Source: Synergistaceae bacterium
GTDB taxonomy: Bacteria; Synergistota; Synergistia; Synergistales; Aminobacteriaceae
DNA: 10,929 nucleotides
Assembly: GCA_031289165.1 (NCBI GenBank)
Contig: JAITPZ010000226.1
Span: forward strand, 1-10,929
Direction of reading: 5' to 3'
A program made the position numbers and the translations under genes. Shown piece after piece: positions 1 to 5,399 of the stretch; the stretch's first letter is position 1, and each line of letters starts with the position of its first letter. Under the pieces are notes generated by a model, which saw only the letters and a program-made list of their open reading frames with translations, made no database searches and was not told the origin of the DNA.

Positions 1-1846
1 CCGGGCTGGCCCCCGTCCTCTCGCCGAGCTTCGTCAGGTTCCTGTTGTTCCAGCTCCAGACGCTCCAGTTGCCGTTCATGAACGCGATCTGCCGCTGATC
101 GGGCCCCGCCCCTTCCCCGGACGGATAATTGAACGCGCCGGCCGTCATCGAAAAATTCCTGAAATGACGCGGCCCACTATGGCGGTCCCCCCCCGTGCGC
201 TCCGGATACCAGAGCTCGTGGTCCGTGTACGAGCCGAGGTCTCTCGGCGTATCTCCCGCCGGCCATTTATGCACCGTCAGAAAAACCTTAGTTCCCATAA
301 ATTTAGAATTATCCGGGTTCATGTAATCTGCATTATTAATCACTCTCGTGTGCGTCCAGGCCAATTCGTCCCTCCCGTCGCCGTCCAGATCGGCCGTGAC
401 CGCGTCGATGGGAGATCCGGAGCGGTCGTAGTCGTAATTCACCTGTGGCATACCGGGGAAAGTTAGCGTACTATAAACTCTCAAGCTGCTGTGGCGGTAG
501 CGGTCTTGCCCGCCGAAGACGCCGCTGCCGCCGTACAGCACAGCCGCGTCCATATTGTCGCCTATGGGAACGTCGCCAAATGCTTGCCTGTATTGATCCA
601 AATCATCGAGCGTCGGCAGGGCCGTGGGATTCGAGCACTTCATCCCGCCGTTTTGCCACTTGAAAAGGTACAGAAAGCTGTTGGTTACAACATTGACGTC
701 GCCCTTCATGTCCAGTAAAAAAAAACGATTCGACCGGTAGTGCAGGGCGCATATTTCGGCTCTCCCGTCCCCGTCGACGTCGCCGACCGCGACGCCGACG
801 CTGTCGCTCCCAAGCTCGGCCGTGTTGTAGTAGTTGCCGCCCTCGCCCAGGCTGTTCATGTCCACCGGAATTTTGTCGAACCTCACGCCCGGCTCCGCGT
901 CGGCGACCGGCGTTATCTTCCACGCGAGCAGGACGTTGCCGGGGCCGGTCCCGAGGCCGACCACCCCGTAATATATCTGCCGCTCAGAGTAAGACGTGAG
1001 TTCCGTGGTGTGGTGCAGGACGAATTCGCTCCGCCCGTCCGCCGCCCCGTCGAGGTCCCCGACCGCCGAGCGCGCGCTCGCCGCCGGAATGACCCCCCTG
1101 TCGTAATCGTAAAAACCGTTCCCCGTCACCATCGTCGAATAGTCGACGAGGCTCGTCTTTATGAGGGACGCGTCGTTCTTCGTGAACGCCTCGTAGAGCG
1201 ATTTCCCGTCGATGTAGGCGACGGCGACCTTCAAAGAGCCGTCGAGGTACAGGTACGTCAGCATGTAGTCCGAGAACCCGTCCTCGTTCCAGTCGTTCGC
1301 CTGGAGGTCGGTGTTGATGTTGCTCGTTGTGGGCAGCTCGGTCTTCATATTCCCCAGCCTGTACGACGCCGCCGGCATGGGAAGCTTCGGCGTGAGCGGC
1401 AGCGCATCCCCCATGCGCTTCCCTCCCTCGATCATGTCGATGAAAATGCCCTCCTGCTGGAGGTAGACGGTCGCGTGTACGCCCTGCGCCGCCTCGATCT
1501 CCGAGGCCGTGAATACGGGCCTGTCCGTCGTCGTCGGCCTGAGCGCGAACCCGGCCGCGCTCGCCTTCGCGAAGTGACCCCGGAGATTCACGTTTACGGT
1601 CCACGACGGCTGAAGCGAGGCCGCGACATCGACGCCCTGCCCGGCGAACACGCTGACGCGGTCCCCGTTGACCGTGTTCGACTGCGTGATCGTCAGCCTG
1701 TGCTTGGGAGCGATCCGCCCGACCCACAGCCCTCCCGACGGCTCCGTAATGTTTGGCGCGGCCGCGGCAAACGCCGATCCGGCGATCAGCGCCGCGAGAA
1801 CGCCCGCCATTGAAAGAAAAAGAAACGCGCGCATTGTGGCTTTCAT
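1..1846 (-). CDS. Exported FG-GAP/VCBS-like repeat protein (3' end outside window)
   Basis: The reverse strand is open without a stop from an ATG at 1846 to the window edge, giving 615 complete codons; the C-terminus is missing. Residues 1-28 form a Sec signal peptide: basic start, hydrophobic core, and an Ala-rich cleavage region ending SAFA. The mature part has recurring Asp-rich calcium-loop motifs typical of FG-GAP/VCBS beta-propeller repeats: DWNEDGFSD (about 185-193), DLDGAADGRSE (264-274), DVDGDGRAE (356-364) and DLDGDGRDE (486-494), each followed by a hydrophobic beta-strand. Such proteins are exported or surface-exposed and may bind ligands or carbohydrate; no catalytic domain is visible, so the role is unknown. 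The SD AAGGGAG lies 11 nt before the ATG. A second in-frame ATG at 1834 is a weaker alternative. The gene is transcribed in the same direction as the lyase upstream but has its own promoter candidate. Confidence 0.85.
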   Translation of the reverse strand, partial: MKATMRAFLFLSMAGVLAALIAGSAFAAAAPNITEPSGGLWVGRIAPKHRLTITQSNTVNGDRVSVFAGQGVDVAASLQPSWTVNVNLRGHFAKASAAGFALRPTTTDRPVFTASEIEAAQGVHATVYLQQEGIFIDMIEGGKRMGDALPLTPKLPMPAASYRLGNMKTELPTTSNINTDLQANDWNEDGFSDYMLTYLYLDGSLKVAVAYIDGKSLYEAFTKNDASLIKTSLVDYSTMVTGNGFYDYDRGVIPAASARSAVGDLDGAADGRSEFVLHHTTELTSYSERQIYYGVVGLGTGPGNVLLAWKITPVADAEPGVRFDKIPVDMNSLGEGGNYYNTAELGSDSVGVAVGDVDGDGRAEICALHYRSNRFFLLDMKGDVNVVTNSFLYLFKWQNGGMKCSNPTALPTLDDLDQYRQAFGDVPIGDNMDAAVLYGGSGVFGGQDRYRHSSLRVYSTLTFPGMPQVNYDYDRSGSPIDAVTADLDGDGRDELAWTHTRVINNADYMNPDNSKFMGTKVFLTVHKWPAGDTPRDLGSYTDHELWYPERTGGDRHSGPRHFRNFSMTAGAFNYPSGEGAGPDQRQIAFMNGNWSVWSWNNRNLTKLGERTGASP

Positions 1847-1909
1847 AAAAATAACAACTCCCTTCTGAAATCTCGTAGAAATAAAGCGTTTACACGAATA
1901 TACGCGAAA

Positions 1910-1939
1910 ATTATATGATTCAGAGTATGGTTTTTTCAA
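1910..1939 (-). promoter_or_regulatory. Sigma70-type promoter for the FG-GAP protein gene
   Basis: On the reverse strand TTGAAA (1934-1939) and a perfect TATAAT (1910-1915) are separated by 18 nt. The predicted start of transcription is near 1903, giving a leader of about 57 nt that contains the AAGGGAG ribosome binding site. The surrounding stretch is AT-rich compared with the genes. This is an inference from sequence match only. Confidence 0.6.
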
Positions 1940-1953
1940 AGCATCATGTCAAG

Positions 1954-2003
1954 CCTTCAATTCCTGAAGGGGCGCGCATGGAGGGGTGTCGCCTCTCCGA
2001 TGC
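1954..2003 (-). terminator. Two hairpins after the lyase gene, possible weak terminator
   Basis: Downstream of the lyase stop codon there are two inverted repeats. One pairs GCATGGAGGGG-type sequence at 1976-1986 with CCTCTCCGATGC at 1992-2003 (11 pairs, one bulge, one G-U). The other pairs CCTTCA (1954-1959) with TGAAGG (1965-1970) over a 5-nt loop. Neither is followed directly by a T-run on the reverse strand, so efficient intrinsic termination is uncertain and read-through into the FG-GAP gene is possible. Confidence 0.35.
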
Positions 2004-2014
2004 TCGACGTGCGT

Positions 2015-3232
2015 TCAGACGCTGGCGAAGGCCCTGTCGAACTCCGCGATCACGTCCTCGATGCGCTCGAGCCCCGCTGAAAAGCGCAGTTGTCCCATGG
2101 ATATGCCGCACCGGTCCATTTCCTCCCGCGTGTACGCCCTGTGGGACGTCTTTGCCGGGTAGGATATGGAGGTCGTCACGCCGGCCAGGCTGGGCACAAA
2201 CTTCACGCTTTCGCAGGCCGCGATGAAGCGCGAGGCGCCCCCTTCTCCTCCGACGATGTCCGCGGAGAGCATTCCGCCGAACAGACCGCCGTCGAACTGT
2301 CCGGCGGCGACGGCGTGGCTGGGGGAGGAGGGAAGGCCGGGGTAGTACACCTTTTCCACCTTCGGGTGCTTCTCGAAGTACTCCGCCAGCTTTTGCGCGT
2401 TGTCGCTGTGCTGGCGCACCCGAAGCTCGAGCGTGCGGAGGCTGCGCGTCAGAAGCCAGGCGTCGAAGGGGCCGGGAATGCCGCCGTACAGCGTGGCGAG
2501 CTTTTGAACGCGCGAGATGTTCTCTGCGCCGGACAGCACGACGCCGCAGGTGAGGTCGCTGTGACCTCCCAGATACTTCGTGGCGCTGTAGACGACGATG
2601 TCCGCCCCGAACTCCAGGGGACGGCAGATGACCGGAGTGGCGAAGGTGTTGTCCACGATCAGCTTCGCGCCGTGCCTGTGAGCCGTTTCGGCGGCCTTTC
2701 GGAGGTCCGGAACCTCCATGAGGGGGTTGGTGATGGTCTCCGTGTAGACGACCTTCGTGTTCGGCTTCATGTGCCTTTCGAGGTCGTCGTTTTCGAAATC
2801 GACGAAATCGGCCTCGATGCCGAAGCGGGGCGCTTCGTTTTTCAGGTAGTCGTAGACGCCGCCGTACAGGACGGGAGAGGCGACGATGTGGTCGCCCGCC
2901 GAGACGTTCGCCAGAAAGGCGGTGACGATGGCCGCCATGCCGGAACCGAACGAGACGGCCCCGTCGCATCCCTCCGCCTGGGTGAGCACCTCGTTCAGCG
3001 CATCATAATTGGGATTCGCCATGCGGGAGTACACGTAACCCTTCTGCGTTCCGTCGTAAACGCCGTCGAGCGACGGGACGTCGTCGAAGCTGAAAACGCT
3101 GCTCATATAGATGGGAACTACCTTCGGAACGGAGACGGACTGAGCCGTCCTTTTTGCCGCCTCGTTTCCCCCGCTGTGCGTCAGTCGGGTCATCAGTCCC
3201 TTTTTCGAGTTCTTTTCCACGTCACTGCTCAA
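2015..3232 (-). CDS. Cys/Met-metabolism PLP-dependent lyase (methionine gamma-lyase-like)
   Basis: This is a fold-type I PLP enzyme of the trans-sulfuration family (cystathionine gamma-synthase/lyase, methionine gamma-lyase, O-acetylhomoserine sulfhydrylase), about 405 aa, the usual family length. Visible motifs, numbered from the TTG start: YSRMANPN (68-75, PLP phosphate contact from the neighbouring subunit), FGSGMAA (95-101), DNTF (Asp194, pyridine nitrogen), SATKYLGGHSD (Lys219, Schiff base) and the late Arg383 that binds the substrate carboxylate. The loop that reads YGC in methionine gamma-lyase reads YGG here, and the Glu of the usual SLGxxE stretch is Thr, so the exact reaction is open. 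Beside a methionine importer, degradation of Met or Cys to a thiol, 2-oxo acid and ammonia is likely. AAGGGAG lies 11 nt before TTG 3232; GTG 3244 abuts it too closely, and ATG 3193 is another option. Confidence 0.85.
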   Translation of the reverse strand: MSSDVEKNSKKGLMTRLTHSGGNEAAKRTAQSVSVPKVVPIYMSSVFSFDDVPSLDGVYDGTQKGYVYSRMANPNYDALNEVLTQAEGCDGAVSFGSGMAAIVTAFLANVSAGDHIVASPVLYGGVYDYLKNEAPRFGIEADFVDFENDDLERHMKPNTKVVYTETITNPLMEVPDLRKAAETAHRHGAKLIVDNTFATPVICRPLEFGADIVVYSATKYLGGHSDLTCGVVLSGAENISRVQKLATLYGGIPGPFDAWLLTRSLRTLELRVRQHSDNAQKLAEYFEKHPKVEKVYYPGLPSSPSHAVAAGQFDGGLFGGMLSADIVGGEGGASRFIAACESVKFVPSLAGVTTSISYPAKTSHRAYTREEMDRCGISMGQLRFSAGLERIEDVIAEFDRAFASV

Positions 3233-3282
3233 GATGTCACACACTCCCTTAATTCAAAATTGTATGTATTCACAAAACTATA

Positions 3283-3317
3283 CGATATTCTACATCGGAA
3301 TATCGCCGCCCGGCGGC
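3283..3317. promoter_or_regulatory. Inverted repeats in the divergent lyase/transporter promoter region
   Basis: CGATATTC (3283-3290) is repeated perfectly as GAATATCG (3298-3305) across a 7-nt spacer. It is followed directly by the odd palindrome GCCGCC-C-GGCGGC (3305-3317), which ends 3 nt before the -35 box of the rightward promoter. The lyase is transcribed leftward from this area, so the repeats could be operators for one or both genes. No regulator gene is in the window, and the assignment is an inference from symmetry and position. Confidence 0.4.
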
Positions 3318-3320
3318 CTG

Positions 3321-3348
3321 TTGACATTGGAGAAAATGATGCTATATT
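3321..3348 (+). promoter_or_regulatory. Sigma70-type promoter of the methionine transport operon
   Basis: A perfect TTGACA (3321-3326) is followed after 16 nt by TATATT (3343-3348). Transcription would start near 3355, about 60 nt before the leader ORF and 300 nt before metN. It is the only good promoter match seen between the divergent lyase start and metN, so leader and transporter genes are probably one transcript. Confidence 0.7.
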
Positions 3349-3360
3349 GCTTATGAATAA

Positions 3361-3387
3361 TAATACATATAAATGATATATGTATTA
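3361..3387 (+). promoter_or_regulatory. AT-rich inverted repeat at the transcript start (operator or 5' stem-loop)
   Basis: TAATACATAT (3361-3370) and ATATGTATTA (3378-3387) are perfect 10-nt inverted arms around the spacer AAATGAT. The repeat begins a few bases after the predicted transcription start, a classic place for a repressor operator. In RNA it would form a 5' stem-loop just before the leader ribosome binding site at 3401-3407. Sequence alone cannot separate a DNA operator from an RNA element. Confidence 0.55.
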
Positions 3388-3415
3388 GCTTTCAATCCGA
3401 AGGGAGGTTGCGTGA

Positions 3416-3520
3416 ATGAGGCGATTTGGGACGATGTGCATGTGTAGGAGTATGCGAATGACGCGGTTCCGAGACGCCTGTATCATGCGATGTCGTGCGC
3501 CTGAGTTTTTGATTTGCTGA
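3416..3520 (+). CDS. Met/Cys-rich leader peptide (34 aa) of an attenuator
   Basis: A short ORF starts at ATG 3416, 8 nt after a near-perfect SD (AGGGAGG, 3401-3407), and ends at TGA 3518-3520. The 34 residues include six Met (1, 7, 9, 13, 15, 24) and five Cys (8, 10, 22, 26, 34). The densest stretch, residues 6-15, reads TMCMCRSMRM. Eight Arg residues are also present. It lies between the operon promoter and a transcription terminator directly before a methionine ABC importer, so it is best read as a leader peptide whose translation senses charged tRNA-Met and/or tRNA-Cys. It has no signal peptide or domain. The peptide itself probably has no function beyond ribosome stalling. The complementary strand also carries a short ORF, which has no comparable start signal or context. 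Confidence 0.75.
   Translation: MRRFGTMCMCRSMRMTRFRDACIMRCRAPEFLIC
3419..3479 (+). promoter_or_regulatory. Attenuator 1:2 hairpin (protector) enclosing the Met/Cys codons
   Basis: Segment 1, 3419-3432 (AGGCGATTTGGGAC, leader codons 2-6), pairs with segment 2, 3466-3479 (GTTCCGAGACGCCT, codons 17-22). Of 14 positions 13 pair, three as G-U, with a single A-A mismatch. The 33-nt loop contains leader codons 7-16, the Met/Cys cluster. When the ribosome passes freely this hairpin can re-form behind it and keep segment 2 away from segment 3. A ribosome stalled at codons 7-13 would cover segment 1 and leave segment 2 free. Confidence 0.65.
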
Positions 3521-3562
3521 TGGCGGCGCAACTTCACAGAAGTACGGGCAGTCTCGGAAGCC
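3465..3562 (+). promoter_or_regulatory. Attenuator 2:3 antiterminator helix
   Basis: Segment 2 (3465-3478, inside the leader ORF) pairs with segment 3 (3547-3562). TTCCGAGAC (3467-3475) matches GTCTCGGAA (3551-3559) as nine uninterrupted pairs. GCC (3476-3478) then pairs with GGC (3547-3549) across a bulged A, and GG (3465-3466) with CC (3561-3562) across a bulged G. The 14 pairs use the whole left arm of the downstream terminator, so the two structures exclude each other. A small hairpin, ACTTC/GAAGT (3531-3543), sits in the connecting loop. Confidence 0.7.
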
Positions 3563-3586
3563 TCATGGGGGGCTTCCATTTTTTTT
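3556..3586 (+). terminator. Attenuator 3:4 intrinsic terminator before metN
   Basis: GGAAGCC (3556-3562) and GGCTTCC (3571-3577) form a perfect 7-bp stem with an 8-nt loop, followed after one A by eight T residues (3579-3586). It stands between the leader peptide and metN, 68 nt before the metN start. No gene ends here apart from the leader ORF, so it is an attenuator terminator rather than an end-of-operon signal. Confidence 0.85.
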
Positions 3587-3653
3587 GCTTTTTACTTTTC
3601 CGCTTTTAGCGCGGGCAAATTTCGACAGTTTTTTACCCTGAGGATGACGAAAG

Positions 3654-4700
3654 ATGATCGAACTGGAAAATGTCGGCAAGTCCTTCGATACGGAAGAAAG
3701 CTCCATCGAGGCGGTCAGGGATGTCAATTTAAAAATCGAGCGTGGGGAGGTTTACGGAATCATCGGTTTCTCCGGGGCGGGGAAATCGACCCTCGTGCGG
3801 TGCATCAACCTGCTGGAGCGTCCGACGACCGGGAAGGTCGTTGTGGACGGGGTGGAGCTTACCGGACTTCCGGAACGGGAGTTGCGCAGGACCAGGAAAA
3901 AGATCGGGATGATCTTTCAGCAGTTCAATCTTTTCGCCTCGCGCACGGTGGCGCAGAACATCGCTTATCCCCTGAAGTACAGCGGCCTGAGCAGGAAGCG
4001 GATCGCGGACAGGACGCGGGAACTCCTGAACCTCGTGGGTCTGGAGGACAAGGAACGCGCGTATCCCTCTCAGCTCAGCGGCGGTCAGAAACAGCGCGTG
4101 GCCATCGCCAGGGCGCTGGCCAACGACCCCGGGATTCTGCTCTGCGACGAGGCGACCAGCTCTCTCGACCCCCAGACGACGCTTTCCATACTGAGGCTTT
4201 TGAAGGATCTCAACGTAAAGCTGGGAATCACCATCGTCGTCATCACGCACGAGATGCAGGTGGTGAAGGAAATATGCGACCGGGTCGCGGTGATGGAAAA
4301 CGGCTGCATCGTGGAGGAGGGCGACGTGTTCTCGGTGTTCGCGGATCCAAAGCGGCAGATCACGCGCGATTTCATCGACACGACGTCGAACCTCTCCAAA
4401 ATTCACGCGCTCATCGCCTCCGATTCACCCATAACGCGGCTTCGGCCCGGAGAGTGCATCGTCAGGCTGAAGTACCTCGAAAAGAACGTGTCCGAGGCTT
4501 TGGTCTCGACGATCTCCAGGCAGTTCAACATCAACGCGAACATTATTTTCGGAGACATCGAGTTTCTTGGCGACGCGCCGATCGGCGGGCTTATCCTCAT
4601 AGTCAGCGGCAGGGGCGAGGACATCGACGGCGCTATCGCGTGGCTGAAAAATAAAAACGTCGGAGTGGAGGTGATTTCGGATGCAAGAGGCGCTGCGTAA
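3654..4700 (+). CDS. metN: Methionine ABC transporter ATP-binding protein MetN
   Basis: This 348-aa cytoplasmic ATPase energises methionine uptake with MetI and MetQ. Motifs in order: Walker A GFSGAGKST (38-46), Q-loop FQQFNLF (about 88-94), ABC signature LSGGQKQR (141-148), Walker B ILLCDEATS (161-169), D-loop SSLD and H-loop THE (His199). After about residue 265 comes a C-terminal domain of roughly 75 residues ending in a long beta/alpha region. Its length and position fit the NIL/C2 domain, which in E. coli MetN binds internal methionine and inhibits transport. The length matches the family. The ATG is preceded by GAGG at 10 nt. metN is the first structural gene after the attenuator and overlaps metI by 20 bp, so the two are translationally coupled. 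Homologues can also move D-methionine or methionine derivatives; the substrate is inferred from the family. Confidence 0.93.
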   Translation: MIELENVGKSFDTEESSIEAVRDVNLKIERGEVYGIIGFSGAGKSTLVRCINLLERPTTGKVVVDGVELTGLPERELRRTRKKIGMIFQQFNLFASRTVAQNIAYPLKYSGLSRKRIADRTRELLNLVGLEDKERAYPSQLSGGQKQRVAIARALANDPGILLCDEATSSLDPQTTLSILRLLKDLNVKLGITIVVITHEMQVVKEICDRVAVMENGCIVEEGDVFSVFADPKRQITRDFIDTTSNLSKIHALIASDSPITRLRPGECIVRLKYLEKNVSEALVSTISRQFNINANIIFGDIEFLGDAPIGGLILIVSGRGEDIDGAIAWLKNKNVGVEVISDARGAA

Positions 4701-5385
4701 ATTTCTCGATTACCTCGACCTCCTCATTCCCAACGTAACATCCAAATGGCCCGTGTTCTTCAGGTCTATCGAGGAGACTCTGACCATGGTGGGCATAGCG
4801 GGAGGCATCGCTTTCGTCCTGGGGCTTGCCCTGGGGGTTATCGTCACCGTGACGAAAAAGGGCGGCGTTATGGAGCGCTCGGTGGTTTATCACACCCTCG
4901 ACAAACTGGTGAACTTTTTCCGCTCGATCCCCTTTATTATCCTGCTCGCCGGGCTGATTCCCCTGACCCGGTGGATCGTGGGCTCCGCCATCGGGGTCAG
5001 GGGGGCTATTGTCCCGCTGGTGTTCGGCACCGTACCCTTCTTTACGCGTCAGATCGAGGCGGCGCTGGCGGAGGTCGACCGCGGCGTCGTAGAGGCGGCC
5101 CAGTCCATGGGTTCCGGCCCGCTGGAGATCGTTTTCCGCGTCTACCTTAAAGAGAGCGTGGGAGCCATAACGCGCGGGACGACAATCACGGCGATAAACC
5201 TGATCGGCCTGAGCGCAATGGCGGGCGCGGTCGGGGCGGGGGGCCTCGGCGACTTCGCGATACGCTACGGGCACCAGAGGAACCAGCTCGACGTCACCTA
5301 CGTAACGGTCCTGACGCTCGTGCTGATCGTGAACGTCATTCAGGTTTTCGGAAACTTTATCGCTAAAACACATAGTCATCAGTAA
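4681..5385 (+). CDS. metI: Methionine ABC transporter permease MetI
   Basis: This 234-aa inner-membrane permease has about five hydrophobic segments (near residues 34-57, 78-100, 106-121, 166-190 and 204-228). The cytoplasmic coupling (EAA) loop reads EAAQSMGSGPLEIVFRVYL at about 138-156, the MetI-type pattern that docks to MetN. NLIGLSAMAGAVGAGGLGDF (173-192) is also characteristic of MetI. It is slightly longer than the typical 217 residues because of an N-terminal extension of about 15 residues. The start overlaps the end of metN; GGAGG inside metN lies 9 nt before the ATG. The esterase gene starts 14 nt after its stop codon. Identity is secure; substrate range beyond methionine is not determined by the sequence. 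Confidence 0.93.
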   Translation: MQEALRKFLDYLDLLIPNVTSKWPVFFRSIEETLTMVGIAGGIAFVLGLALGVIVTVTKKGGVMERSVVYHTLDKLVNFFRSIPFIILLAGLIPLTRWIVGSAIGVRGAIVPLVFGTVPFFTRQIEAALAEVDRGVVEAAQSMGSGPLEIVFRVYLKESVGAITRGTTITAINLIGLSAMAGAVGAGGLGDFAIRYGHQRNQLDVTYVTVLTLVLIVNVIQVFGNFIAKTHSHQ

Positions 5386-5399
5386 TTGGAGGAAAAATA

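Noticed and set aside
740..1813. Long plus-strand open frame opposite the FG-GAP gene (357 codons)
   Set aside because: Its product is Arg/Val/Pro-rich low-complexity sequence without motifs. The reverse strand has a signal peptide and calcium-loop repeats, so this is a high-GC antisense shadow.
2090..3376. 428-codon plus-strand open frame opposite the lyase
   Set aside because: The reverse strand carries every PLP-enzyme motif. The plus-strand product has no recognisable family, and the frame also runs through the promoter of the metN operon.
3385..3579. 64-codon minus-strand ORF over the attenuator
   Set aside because: No ribosome binding site or family match; it is the complement of the leader peptide and terminator region.
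3349..3653. T-box or SAM (S-box) riboswitch in the metN leader
   Set aside because: I looked for the T-box AGGGTGGNACCGCG antiterminator motif and for S-box features and saw neither. The antiterminator found pairs with the leader ORF instead.
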